Below, in pieces: positions 42,487 through 52,300 of a DNA stretch of 64,000 nt. This DNA comes from Phytoactinopolyspora halophila (GTDB lineage Bacteria > Actinomycetota > Actinomycetes > Jiangellales > Jiangellaceae): the NCBI RefSeq assembly GCF_003287285.1, contig NZ_QMIG01000014.1, positions 62,001 through 126,000 on the forward strand, given 5' to 3'. Within the stretch, counting starts at the first letter, position 1, and the number at the start of each line of letters is the position of its first letter. Both the position numbers and the translations under genes were made by a program. The notes below the pieces were generated by a model. The model saw only the letters and a program-made list of their open reading frames with translations. It was not told the DNA's origin and did not search any database.

Positions 42487-43476
42487 ATGGCTCATGTCGA
42501 GGACAACTCGGGGGCGCCGGCCACGCCGGCGCCCCCGACGTCGGATGCGGGGCGGCCGCGGCCGCGAAAGGCGCGCCGGGTCAGCGCCTTCGCCCAGCCG
42601 CATACGGCGACGTTCTCCCCCGGGAGAACTGCCTTCTGGTTCCTCTTGCCCACCGCGGTCGTCCTGGCACTGTTCCTGTACTACCCGATGCTGCGGACCG
42701 TGGCGCTATCGCTGTTCAGCGTTCGCTTCTACGGACAGCAGCAACGTTTCAGCGGGCTGGAGAACTACGTCCGGCTCGTCACGGATCCAGCGAGCTACGG
42801 CTCGATCGTGCGAACCGTCGTCATCTCCGGGATCGTGATCGTTGGCAGTATCGGCATCGCGTTGTTCCTCGCGGCGCTGCTCAATCAGCGGATCCGCGGA
42901 GCGCGCATGTACCGCCTCATGCTGATCTGGCCGCTGGCCATGTCGACGGCCATCAGCGGCATCGTGTTCCTGGTGATCTTCAACCCGAACTTCGGGCTGG
43001 TCAATTCCGCACTCGAACCGTTCGGAATCCAACCCGAATGGTTCCGCGATCGCACGCTGGCGCAGATCGTGATGATCATCGCGCTGATCTGGAACCGTGT
43101 CGGGTACAACCTCGTCTTCTACACCGCCGCCTACCAGACACTGCCAACGGACACGCTCGAAGCTGCGCTGGTGGACGGCGCGTCACCGTGGCAGCGATTC
43201 CGGCACGTCACGTTTCCCTTGTTGTCGCCGATGACACTGTTCCTGCTCGTCACGAGCACGGTGTTCGCCTTCTTCGACGCGTACGCGATCGCGGAGGTGT
43301 TCGGGGGTGGGCCACTCGATGCGACCAGCATCCTGATCTTCGAGCTGACAGAGAACGCGTTCCGAAACGATCGGATCGGGCTGGCGGCTGCCCAGTCGGT
43401 GCTGCTGTTCGCCGCGGTCGCCTACATCACCACTGTCCAGCTTCGCCAGGGCCGGCGACGGGTCACGTACCAGTGA
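42487..43476 (+). CDS. Sugar ABC transporter permease (UgpA/MalF-type)
   Basis: A 329-residue permease with six helices. The coupling EAA loop reads LEAALVDGASPWQRFRHVTFPLL. The N-terminal 40 residues are cytoplasmic and Pro/Arg-rich. It begins 11 bases after the binding-protein stop and ends 10 bases before the second permease, so the genes form one operon. It would form the membrane channel with the next gene's product. Confidence 0.94.
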   Translation: MAHVEDNSGAPATPAPPTSDAGRPRPRKARRVSAFAQPHTATFSPGRTAFWFLLPTAVVLALFLYYPMLRTVALSLFSVRFYGQQQRFSGLENYVRLVTDPASYGSIVRTVVISGIVIVGSIGIALFLAALLNQRIRGARMYRLMLIWPLAMSTAISGIVFLVIFNPNFGLVNSALEPFGIQPEWFRDRTLAQIVMIIALIWNRVGYNLVFYTAAYQTLPTDTLEAALVDGASPWQRFRHVTFPLLSPMTLFLLVTSTVFAFFDAYAIAEVFGGGPLDATSILIFELTENAFRNDRIGLAAAQSVLLFAAVAYITTVQLRQGRRRVTYQ

Positions 43477-43486
43477 GGAGCGAGGT

Positions 43487-44305
43487 GTGCGACCACGTAA
43501 GAGCACGGTGATCGCGACCCATGCGATCCTCGCCACGGCAACGTTCCTGTTCATGGTTCCCATCCTGTATGCCATGATCAAAGCCACGCAGAACCTCGGA
43601 GCGTCGGTTTCCACCAGCCTCGTACCCGGCACCGATCTGATCGCGAACGCCACCACCGTCTGGGAGCGGTATGGAATCGGGCGGATGATGACGAACACGC
43701 TGTTCGTCACCGCCATGGTGACACTGGGCAAGACCATACTCGCCCTGTGTTCGGCCGCCGCGTTCGTCTTCTTCCGGTTCCGGCTGCAAGGCCTGTGGTT
43801 CGCTCTCGTGCTGTTCACCTTGATGATGCCCACCGAGGTGCTGATCCGGGCGCTCTACGATCTCGCCGGGTCCATGCAGATGCTCAACACCTACCAGGGA
43901 CTGATCTTGCCGTTCATCGCCTCGGCCACCGGAACGCTGCTGTTTCGGCAGCACTTCCTGCGGATCCCGCGGGAGCTCGTCGAAGCCGCCCAGGTCGACG
44001 GGGTACGCCCGTTTCGTTTCCTGGTCTCGTTCCTCGTGCCCCTGTCCTGGAACATCATCGGCGCTCTGGCCGTCATCGACGTGATCTACGTCTGGAACAT
44101 GTACCTGTGGCCACGCTGGGCGGTCTCGGAACCGGACCTGATGATGGTGCAGGTCGGGCTGGTACGGCTCCTTGACGTCGTCGACGGCAACCACTGGGGC
44201 GTGATCATGGCCGGTGCAGTGATCACGATGATCCCCCCGCTGATCATCTTCATGCTGCTCCAGGAACGGTTCGTGCGGGGCTTCGCCATGAGCGGGACGA
44301 AGTAG
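43487..44305 (+). CDS. Carbohydrate ABC transporter permease (UgpE/MalG-type)
   Basis: A 272-residue six-helix permease; the EAA loop is VEAAQVDGVRPFRFLVSFLVPL. The GTG at 43487 has GAGGAG 6 bases upstream. With the preceding permease it forms the heterodimeric channel. No ATPase gene follows, so a shared MsiK/UgpC-type ATPase encoded elsewhere must power it; this is usual in actinomycetes. Confidence 0.94.
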   Translation: MRPRKSTVIATHAILATATFLFMVPILYAMIKATQNLGASVSTSLVPGTDLIANATTVWERYGIGRMMTNTLFVTAMVTLGKTILALCSAAAFVFFRFRLQGLWFALVLFTLMMPTEVLIRALYDLAGSMQMLNTYQGLILPFIASATGTLLFRQHFLRIPRELVEAAQVDGVRPFRFLVSFLVPLSWNIIGALAVIDVIYVWNMYLWPRWAVSEPDLMMVQVGLVRLLDVVDGNHWGVIMAGAVITMIPPLIIFMLLQERFVRGFAMSGTK

Positions 44306-44307
44306 CC

Positions 44308-45348
44308 ATGGCTCGCTGCATCGCCCACCGGGGAGGGGCCGGCTACGCACCCGAGAACACGCTGGCCGCCATCGAACGAACCCTGACGTCGGGTTCCACC
44401 ACGTGGATCGAGGTCGACCTCCATCGCACGCGCGACGGCCACCTCGTCGTCGCCCACGATATGAACGTCCTGCGCACGACCGATCACGCCGCTCGCCGCC
44501 CGGAGAGCGCCCCGGCCGTGATCGCCGACCTCGAGCTCGCCGAGCTGCGCGAGCTGGACGCCGGCGGCTGGTTCGACCCGGCCTACGCCGGTGAGCGCAT
44601 ACCTACGCTGTCCGAAGTCCTCGAGCTGGATGGCATCGCCTTGATGCTCGAGCTCAAGGATGCGGAGCGGTATCCGGGCATCGAGAAAGATCTCGCACGC
44701 CAGCTGCGGGCCTCTCAGTCGGAGATACGACCAGCGGAGATCATGGTGTGGTCGTTCGACGTCGCCCCGTTGCGGCGGATGCACCGCCACGCACCCGAGT
44801 ACCCCCTGGGGATGCTGGCCCGCAGGATCGAGGCCGCGACCTTCGAACCGCACCTGCCGATCCTGACATTCGGCGGTGTATGGCCCGAGCTGCGCGCCAT
44901 CGACGTGCAGGAGGCACGCGCGCTCGGCCTTCCGATCGCCGCGGCGACACTGAACTCGGTCGACCGGATGACATCGGCCGTGGACCTCGGTGCCGACATC
45001 GTGATCACCGACTATCCCGATGTCTTCTCGTCGTTGACCGACAAGAGCTGGCCCATGCCCGGCGAGAACGCCGCCTGGTTCGATCGCGAGCACCCACCCG
45101 TCCGCCAGTCCGCTGCCGACGGCGACGCGCTCCAGATTCGGGTCGCCACACCGGACACGGTCGACGGGTTTCCGTGGTGCCTCCGCGGCCACGACGGAGC
45201 ACGCCTCGACATCGTCGCAGCCGGTCACGACGACCTCCCGGGTACTTGGGCCGTCGTCGACGCGCCGCGGCGGCCCGCCGCACAAGGACCGACGACACTG
45301 GCCCTGCACGACGTCGACGGCACCCTGCTGGACCTGACCGAGTACTGA
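44308..45348 (+). CDS. Glycerophosphodiester phosphodiesterase family protein (UgpQ-like)
   Basis: A 346-residue enzyme with an N-terminal GDPD TIM barrel (about 1-240): ARCIAHRGGAGYAPENTLAA contains the HR and EN motifs, and WIEVDLHRTRDGHLVVAHD contains the ExD and the second histidine. A beta-rich C-terminal extension of about 100 residues follows. It hydrolyses glycerophosphodiesters to glycerol-3-phosphate and an alcohol. No signal peptide, so it acts on imported substrate. It starts two bases after the permease stop. Confidence 0.93.
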   Translation: MARCIAHRGGAGYAPENTLAAIERTLTSGSTTWIEVDLHRTRDGHLVVAHDMNVLRTTDHAARRPESAPAVIADLELAELRELDAGGWFDPAYAGERIPTLSEVLELDGIALMLELKDAERYPGIEKDLARQLRASQSEIRPAEIMVWSFDVAPLRRMHRHAPEYPLGMLARRIEAATFEPHLPILTFGGVWPELRAIDVQEARALGLPIAAATLNSVDRMTSAVDLGADIVITDYPDVFSSLTDKSWPMPGENAAWFDREHPPVRQSAADGDALQIRVATPDTVDGFPWCLRGHDGARLDIVAAGHDDLPGTWAVVDAPRRPAAQGPTTLALHDVDGTLLDLTEY

Positions 45349-45414
45349 CGGGCCGCCGCTGGTTGTCGCGGCAGCCAGGGCACGAGCTATCCACACGGAA
45401 GCTGTCCGTACGGA

Positions 45415-46248
45415 TCACACCTCGTACAACACGGCGCGCAGCCGAGCCGCAAACGCGGCCGGGTCGTCGGCGAAGCCGAGGTGACCGCCCGGGAACATCG
45501 CCGGCTCGACGCCGAGCGCTGAGGCCAGCGCCGTCGAGGTGCGATCGCAGATCTCTCCTGCCGACTCCTCACCGATGCCCACGACGATGCGCGAGCGCAC
45601 GGACCGCAGCGTCGACATGTCGGGACGCCAGTACGTGGTTGGCCGCAGCATGTGCCGGTTCTGGAAATCCGTGTCCGCACGAGTCTGCGGATCGGGCTCC
45701 TGCGCGAACATGGCCTGGAACACGTCCTCGGGAAGGACGATGTTCGCGTTGTCGAGGAACGCCCTCCACGATCCGACGTGATCGCCCGCGATCCACCGGG
45801 CGATGACCTCGTCATTCCCGGCGTGCCGCTCGGCCCGGTCGGGGAGCAGCTCGATCAGCGGAGGTTCGTGCGCGATCACGGTGTGGGCCAGATCGGGACG
45901 GGATTGCGCGAGCGCCAGGGCCGAGACGGCGCCACCGCTGGAACCCAGGAGCGCGGCCGGCCCGGCGTCGAGGTGCTCCACGAGCCGCGCGAGATCATCG
46001 GCTCGCATCTCGGGGGTCGAATCCTGCTCCGGGTCGTCGACCGGGCTGCGGTTGATACCCCGAGGATCGGTGGTGAGTACGGTGTGGTCGACGGCGAGCA
46101 GCTCGGCCAGTGGCTCGAAAGATGTGGCGTCCATCGGAGCGCCGACGAGCACGACGAGCGGGCCCGCACCGCGCACCTCGTGGTACAGCCGCGCGCCGGG
46201 CACGTCGAGAGTTCTGGCATGTGCTGGAACGGTCGTATCGTGGCTCAT
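45415..46248 (-). CDS. Alpha/beta hydrolase
   Basis: A 277-residue alpha/beta hydrolase. GTSG-like oxyanion segment VVLVGAPMDATSFEPLAELL precedes the nucleophile elbow ALLGSSGGAVSAL (serine in GSSGG), and the catalytic histidine is in FPGGHLGFADDP. These resemble small actinobacterial hydrolases of unknown substrate. Tandem ATGs at 46251 and 46248 share an AAGG site; the second has the better spacing. It is divergent from the sigma factor gene and could be one of its targets. Confidence 0.85.
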   Translation of the reverse strand: MSHDTTVPAHARTLDVPGARLYHEVRGAGPLVVLVGAPMDATSFEPLAELLAVDHTVLTTDPRGINRSPVDDPEQDSTPEMRADDLARLVEHLDAGPAALLGSSGGAVSALALAQSRPDLAHTVIAHEPPLIELLPDRAERHAGNDEVIARWIAGDHVGSWRAFLDNANIVLPEDVFQAMFAQEPDPQTRADTDFQNRHMLRPTTYWRPDMSTLRSVRSRIVVGIGEESAGEICDRTSTALASALGVEPAMFPGGHLGFADDPAAFAARLRAVLYEV

Positions 46249-46321
46249 CATGGTCCTTCTGACGTGGATGGATACTCGGTCATAGAACAGGACCCCCCAT
46301 AATGCGGCAGAATCATCGGTT

Positions 46322-47377
46322 GTGAGCGAGATATTTTCCGCCTCCACGCCGGAGCCCGACATGCAGGGTTCGGGCGACTTCGACCTGACCCAGGCGCGAG
46401 CCGGGGACGATGCCGCGTTCTCCCGGCTCGTTCAGCCACTACGCCGGGAACTGCACGCCCATTGCTACCGCATGCTCGGCTCCGCGCACGATGCCGACGA
46501 CGCCCTGCAAGAAGCCCTGGTGCGGGCGTGGCGCGGACTCGCGCGTTTCGAGGGTCGGGGCTCAATGCGCTCGTGGCTGTACACCGTCGCCACCCGGACG
46601 TGTCTGGACGCGTCCGAGGCTCGTGACAGGCGGGCACTACCGATCGACGTCGGCCCGGCCAGCGAACGCGCCGTCGTCGGAGATACGCCACGAAACGACG
46701 TCGCCTGGCTCGGGCCCTACCCCGACGCCGCCCTCCCGAGCGCTCCGAGCAGCCCGGATGCACGCTACGAGCAACGCGAAGCCGTCGAACTCGCCTTCGT
46801 CGCCGCTCTCCAGCACCTGCCCGGCAATCAGCGCGCAGCGCTACTGCTCTTCGAGGTCCTCGACTTCTCCGCTGCCGAGATCGCCACCATCATGAACACC
46901 TCGACCGCCTCGGTCAACAGCGCACTCCAGCGTGCTCGGGCGACCATCGCCGACAAGGTCCCGTCGGCTACCCAGCAGCAGACACTGCACGAAACGGGCG
47001 ACGTCCGCCTACGAGAGATCGTCTCCAGATTCGCCAGCGCGCTCGAACACGGCAACGCCGCCGCTCTCGTCGCCCTGCTCACCGAAGATGTCACCTGGTC
47101 GATGCCACCACTACCGCACTGGTATCAGGGCATCGACGCGGTCACCGATTTCGCCATCAAGGTACCGCTGACCAGCTGCGGATCCTGGCGTCACCTGCCG
47201 ACCAGCGCGAACGGGCAGCCCGCCGTGGCCTGCTACCTCTGGAACGACGACGCCGGAGCACATCGGGCGTGGTCGATCAACGTCCTGGCCGTGCGCGGTG
47301 GGCACATCGCGGAGATCACCTCGTTCATCGGCACCGAGAACTTCACGCCCTTCGGGCTCCCGCCCAGCCTGCCCTGA
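46322..47377 (+). CDS. ECF RNA polymerase sigma factor with SnoaL-like C-terminal domain
   Basis: A 351-residue sigma-70 family protein. Region 2 covers about 35-105 (RLVQPLRRELHAHCYRMLGS, DADDALQEALVRAWRGLARF), region 4 covers about 155-210 (LPGNQRAALLLFEVLDFSAA, EIATIMNTSTASVNSALQRA), and a SnoaL/NTF2-like domain of about 120 residues follows. In SigG/ECF41-type factors this tail replaces a separate anti-sigma and controls activity. The GTG start at 46322 has no ribosome site. The gene's target promoter motif is not established here; the divergent hydrolase is a candidate. Confidence 0.9.
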   Translation: MSEIFSASTPEPDMQGSGDFDLTQARAGDDAAFSRLVQPLRRELHAHCYRMLGSAHDADDALQEALVRAWRGLARFEGRGSMRSWLYTVATRTCLDASEARDRRALPIDVGPASERAVVGDTPRNDVAWLGPYPDAALPSAPSSPDARYEQREAVELAFVAALQHLPGNQRAALLLFEVLDFSAAEIATIMNTSTASVNSALQRARATIADKVPSATQQQTLHETGDVRLREIVSRFASALEHGNAAALVALLTEDVTWSMPPLPHWYQGIDAVTDFAIKVPLTSCGSWRHLPTSANGQPAVACYLWNDDAGAHRAWSINVLAVRGGHIAEITSFIGTENFTPFGLPPSLP

Positions 47378-47421
47378 GATCAGTCAGGCTCTCCGGCCGT
47401 CGGGATGGCCCGGCGAGCCTG

Positions 47422-47489
47422 ACTTCTTGGGTCTGCGGAACGTTCAGGCCTCCTTGGAAAGCTCTGGACGTTCCGCAGACCCAAGAAGT
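47422..47489. repeat. Long inverted repeat (26-bp arms), probable terminator
   Basis: Arms 47422-47447 and 47464-47489 match at 25 of 26 positions with a 16-base loop; the left arm starts ACTTCTTGGGTCTGCGG. It lies 45 bases after the sigma factor stop and 75 bases before the DrrA-like start. A terminator is the simplest reading; the arm length is as unusual as at 5716-5803, though the sequences differ. Confidence 0.8.
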
Positions 47490-47563
47490 GGCCTTCCGGC
47501 CGAGTGAAGGCCCGAAACCGTCGTGAAACCGCGCTGAACCTCGCAACGTGCAGGCTTCCGTGC

Positions 47564-48526
47564 ATGACCAAGAATCCATCTCAGCCCGCGATCACGGCGA
47601 CCGGACTGCGCAAGTCGTTCGGTGACAAGGTCGTGCTCGACGGCATCGACCTGAACGTCGCCGAGGGAACGATCTTCTCCCTACTCGGGCCCAACGGCGC
47701 CGGAAAGACCACCGTCGTCCGAATATTGTCTACCCTGATCCGCCCCGACGCCGGCGAGGTGCGCGTCGCCGGCCACGATCTCACCCGCGAGCCCAATGAC
47801 GTCCGCGCCGCAATCGGCGTCACCGGCCAGTTCTCAGCCGTCGACAACCTCCTGACCGGCGAAGAGAACCTGATCATGATGGCTGACCTGCACCATTTGG
47901 ACAAGAGAGCTGGCCGGCGGCGTGCTTCCGAGCTGCTGGACCAGTTCGATCTGGTCGATGCGGGCTCGAAATACGTAGCCACCTACTCCGGTGGCATGCG
48001 GCGCCGTCTCGACCTCGCGATGGGGCTGGTTGCCAGCCCCCGGATCATCTTCCTCGACGAACCGACCACGGGCCTCGACCCGCGCAGCCGTCACACCATG
48101 TGGCAGATCATCCGGGAGCTTGTAGCCAGTGGCGTCACCGTGTTCCTGACCACGCAGTACCTGGAGGAAGCAGATGAGCTCGCCGACCGGATCGCGGTTC
48201 TCGACCAGGGGAGGATAGTCGGCGAGGGAACCGCCGACGAACTCAAGCGCCGGGTCTCTGGCGGGCACATCCGATTGCAATTCACTGACGTACGCGGGCT
48301 CGAGTCCGCAGCTAACACGCTCGGTGAGGTCTCGCGCGACGACGACGCGCTCACGCTGCAGGTTCCAAGCGACGGCAGCGTCCGGTCGTTGAAAGCACTA
48401 CTCGATCGGCTCGATGACGAATCGATCGAGGTCGAGGAGTTGTCCGTGCATACACCCGACCTCGACGACGTTTTCTTCGCCCTCACCGGTCACCCCTCCG
48501 AACACGAGAAGGAACCCACCCAATGA
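47564..48526 (+). CDS. DrrA-family ABC exporter ATP-binding protein
   Basis: A 320-residue ATPase of the daunorubicin-resistance (DrrA) family: Walker A LLGPNGAGKTT, Q-loop ATYSGGMRRRLDLAMGL holding the signature, Walker B IIFLDEPTTGLDP, switch FLTTQYLEEAD, and the DrrA-type C-terminal domain (VPSDGSVRSLKALLDRLDD). ATG 47564 is chosen for the normal N-terminus ITATGLRKSFGDK; the upstream frame has no family sequence. It is coupled to the DrrB-like permease by a four-base overlap. Confidence 0.92.
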   Translation: MTKNPSQPAITATGLRKSFGDKVVLDGIDLNVAEGTIFSLLGPNGAGKTTVVRILSTLIRPDAGEVRVAGHDLTREPNDVRAAIGVTGQFSAVDNLLTGEENLIMMADLHHLDKRAGRRRASELLDQFDLVDAGSKYVATYSGGMRRRLDLAMGLVASPRIIFLDEPTTGLDPRSRHTMWQIIRELVASGVTVFLTTQYLEEADELADRIAVLDQGRIVGEGTADELKRRVSGGHIRLQFTDVRGLESAANTLGEVSRDDDALTLQVPSDGSVRSLKALLDRLDDESIEVEELSVHTPDLDDVFFALTGHPSEHEKEPTQ

Positions 48527-49311
48527 GCGTTCGCACCTACGCCCTCAGCGACTCGGCCACGATGTTGCGGCGTCAACTTCGCCGCATCGCGCGTTACCCG
48601 TCCATGACCGTGCTACTCGTCGGCATGCCGATCATCTTCCTGCTGCTGTTCGTCTATGTCTTCGGCGGCACCCTTGGTGCCGGGCTAGGCGAGATGTCCG
48701 GCGGCCGTGCCGAGTACGTCAATTACGTCACCCCCGGCATCATCCTGATCACCATCGCCAGCACAGCGCAGGGGACGGCGATATCTGTCGCTATGGATAT
48801 GACCGAAGGCATCGTCGCCCGGTTTCGCACGATGCCCATCGCGCGCGTCTCGGTGCTGACCGGGCACGTCGTCGGCAGCCTGATCCAGACGATACTCAGC
48901 ATGGCCGTCGTCACCGGCGTCGCGTTGCTCGTCGGCTTCCGGCCCACTGCCGGACCGATCGAATGGCTCGGCGTCCTCGGCCTCCTCGCGCTGACCACGT
49001 TCGCGATCATCTGGTTGTCCGTCGCGCTGGGAATGGTCACCAAGACCGTCGAGGCCGCGAGCAACCTCCCGATGCCCCTGGTGCTCTTGCCGTTTCTCAG
49101 CAGCGGATTCGTCCCGACCGAGTCCATGCCGACCGGACTGCGCTGGTTCGCCGAGTACCAGCCGTTCACGCCCATCATCGAGACGCTGCGCGGCCTGCTG
49201 ATGGGCAGCCCGATCGGCGACGACGCGATCATCTCCATCGCCTGGTGCGTCGGCATCGCACTCGTCGGGTATCTCTGGGCGAGGAAGCTGTACAGCCGGG
49301 ATCCCGCGTAG
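48523..49311 (+). CDS. DrrB-family ABC-2 exporter permease
   Basis: A 262-residue six-helix ABC-2 permease. MLRRQLRRIARYPSMTVLLV, the VNYVTPGIIL segment and GIVARFRTMPIARVSVLTGH are hallmarks of DrrB proteins. The start overlaps the ATPase stop (ATGA). It ends directly against the stop of the convergent BTAD regulator gene with no base between. Its likely job is drug or lipid efflux; the substrate is unknown. Confidence 0.93.
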   Translation: MSVRTYALSDSATMLRRQLRRIARYPSMTVLLVGMPIIFLLLFVYVFGGTLGAGLGEMSGGRAEYVNYVTPGIILITIASTAQGTAISVAMDMTEGIVARFRTMPIARVSVLTGHVVGSLIQTILSMAVVTGVALLVGFRPTAGPIEWLGVLGLLALTTFAIIWLSVALGMVTKTVEAASNLPMPLVLLPFLSSGFVPTESMPTGLRWFAEYQPFTPIIETLRGLLMGSPIGDDAIISIAWCVGIALVGYLWARKLYSRDPA

Positions 49312-52300
49312 TCAGCTCGGCCGGCGGCTCCGCAAGACCTTGAGTGCGACCGCTCGCAGCTCGTCCCCAGTGAGGCCGGCGTACGAGGACACCGCGTCCT
49401 CGTACGCCGGCCTATCGGCCTGTTCTGCCACGTCACGGGCACGTGCGGAGGACATGGTCGGTTGGAAATTCCGAACGAATCGGAAGCGCTCCGCCAAAGC
49501 GACGAGCCGCACCCCTGACCGGGTAGCGTGCTCGTCGCCACTGCGCTGGCCATGGTCGATGTCCACCATGGCCAGCGCCAGCAGGATCGCACCGCAGACC
49601 GCGAGCTCCATGAGGTACGCCGGCGGGTTGTTGACCGGATTGGCGAGCATCGTCGACACCTTGGGCGGTAGTTCACCCGCGATATTCTCGACGAGATCGA
49701 GCCGGCCGTGGTGGGCGTGCGCGACCACGGCGGCGGCCTGGATCTCCAGGAGCCACGGATCCATGGCGGGATCACCCCCGGTGAACGGGCTCTCCGCGTT
49801 CCTCAGCTGGTCGAACGCCTGCCTCCACAACCGCAGGCCCGTATCACGATCACCACGTGCCAGCGCGATCTCCGCTCGCACTCCGACGCCGAACGCGAGA
49901 TCCGCCACGCTGTCGTTTACCGGATCGCAGGTCACCAGGTTCAGCCAGCGCTCGGCCTCATCGATGTCGCCCAGGCTCAGATTGACCAGCGCCAGCGCTC
50001 CCCGAATGCCGATGTGGTCCGATCCCCCGAGTTCCTCCAGTACACGTAAGGCCGACTCCAAATACCAGCGCGCTTCGACGCCCCGTTCGAGATTCACATT
50101 CAGTTCGGCAACCCGGGTCTGGGCCATCAACCGCATCCAGGGGACGTCAGAATCGGCGAGCGACTCGGCCATCCCGTCGGCTGCCACCAACGCGCCTTCC
50201 AGGTCACCTTCCTGCTCTGCGAGGTAGCTAGCGATACCTCTGGCGATCCCGGCAACCAGCGGCTCGTCACTGTCGCACAGCGCGTGCAACGCGGAGCGAT
50301 CCGGCCCGCGGAACTCGGGTGCGGCACGCAGCACCGTCGCGACGGCGCGAACAAACGTATTCGGTGGGGCCTGCGGCAACCGGCGGAGTGTCACCAACGA
50401 GCGGACCGGACTGGGCCCTTCAAGCATGAACGCGCTCGCGACGCTGAGTGTCGAGGCGGCCCGAACGACGTCGACGAATTCCGGCTCCGGCCGGAAGTGC
50501 GACAGCACCCAGGCGCTGTCGCCGACCAGGGTCGTCAGCCGGCTGTGGTTCGTCTCGACAATCCATAGGCTCCCGAGGACGGCCGACGTCGCCGCGACCG
50601 TCGCGCCATCCACCCGGGCGATTCCGTACCGGAGCGCTTGCATCAGGTTGTCCTGCTCGGTCCGGATCCGTTCCGTGGCCACGAACGGTTCGGCGCCGAA
50701 TGGTGACTCGTGGTAGGCCATACCGAAATCGCGTGCCCAGGCCAAGAAGCCGTCGATCACATCCTCGGTCTCCCCTGCCTCCTCCCGCAGCGAGGCGCTG
50801 AACTCGCGGACCGTCTCCAACATCGAAAACCGGGTGCCCGACGGCGCGCCGGACACCTTGAGCAACGACTGGTCCACCAGCTGCTCCAGAACGTGGCGGA
50901 CATCCTCCTCGTCGAGCAGGTATGCCGCGGCAGCGGCGGTGAATCCGCCCGGGAAAATCGACAACGCGCGCATGGACGCCTGACCGGCCGAATCGAGGAG
51001 GTTCCAGCTCCACTCGATGACCGCACGCAGCGTGTGATGCCGTTCGGGCGCATCCCGCGGGCCACCACGCAGCAAGCCGAAGCGGTCCTTGAGACCTTCG
51101 ACGATCTCGGCGACCGACATGACCCTGACCCGGGCCGCCGCCAGTTCCACCGCGAGCGGCAATCCGTCCAGGTGCCGGCACAGTTCCGCTACCGTGCCGG
51201 CAGGAAGATCCACATCCGATCGCGCCGCTCTCGCGCGCTGCTCGAACAGCTCGACGGTCGTCGACCGGTCCAGTTCCGGCAACATGTATACCGACTCCGA
51301 CGAGAGCCCGAGCGGGGCGCGGCTCGTGGTGAGCACCCGCACGTGCTGCGTCATCGACAGCAGGGAACGTACCAGCTCGGCCACACCGCTGATGACGTGC
51401 TCGCAATTGTCCAGGACGAGCACCGCTGGTCCGTGACCAAGAGCGTTCGCGATACCACCGAGCAGATCCGACGGGACGGCACGGTGGCCGACTGAAGCAC
51501 GCCGGGACTCCCCCACGCCGAGGACCGACGCCACCTCGCTGGCGACATCGTCATCGGAGGTCACACCGGCAAGTGCGACGACGTGGACGGACCGCTGCTC
51601 GACCTGGCGACTCACCGCGTGCGCGAGCCGGGTCTTGCCCAATCCACCGGCACCGACGATCGACGTGACACGCGATGTGCGCATCAGGTCGGCAACGGCA
51701 GCAACGTCGCCGTCGCGGCCGAGCAAGGCGTTCGGCTCTTCCACGACACCGTGCCGGACCGCGGGCTCCGCCTCGTGCAACAGCTGCCGGTGTACGTCCT
51801 GGAGATCGGCGCCGGGGTCGACGCCAAGCTCATCGCGCAGGGTGCGGCGATACGTCTCGTACCGGACCAGCGCCGCGGGTGCGCCGACCGTCGCCGCTTC
51901 CGAAAACAGCAGCTCGCGCAACAGCTCCTCGTCCCGTGGCCGCTCGCGGATCAGATCGGCGAGCGGCTCGACGGCCTCGGCGTAACGTCCCAGCCGGGAC
52001 AACGCCAGCGCGCGGGCACGCACCAGCGATCGATACGTCGACGCGCGTTCGGCGCGCAGCGCGGACACCGGATCGTCGGACGCTGTGTCGTCGCTCTCGG
52101 CTTCTTCCCACAACGCGAGACCATCCTCGGCATGCGCGAGCGCGGATGCGTAATCACCCGCACGCGAACACCGTGCGCTCGCGGATGCGCTGTGCAGGAT
52201 GGCCGACGCGTCGACCTCGTCATCACGCAAGGACAAGCGATAACCCGTGGGCGTGGTGATGATGAGGTCGCTCCCCAGCTGCGTCCGGGCACGAGACACC

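Noticed and set aside
47269-47579. Open frames on both strands across the 47422-47489 palindrome
   Set aside because: They are produced by the inverted repeat itself and have no start signal or homology.
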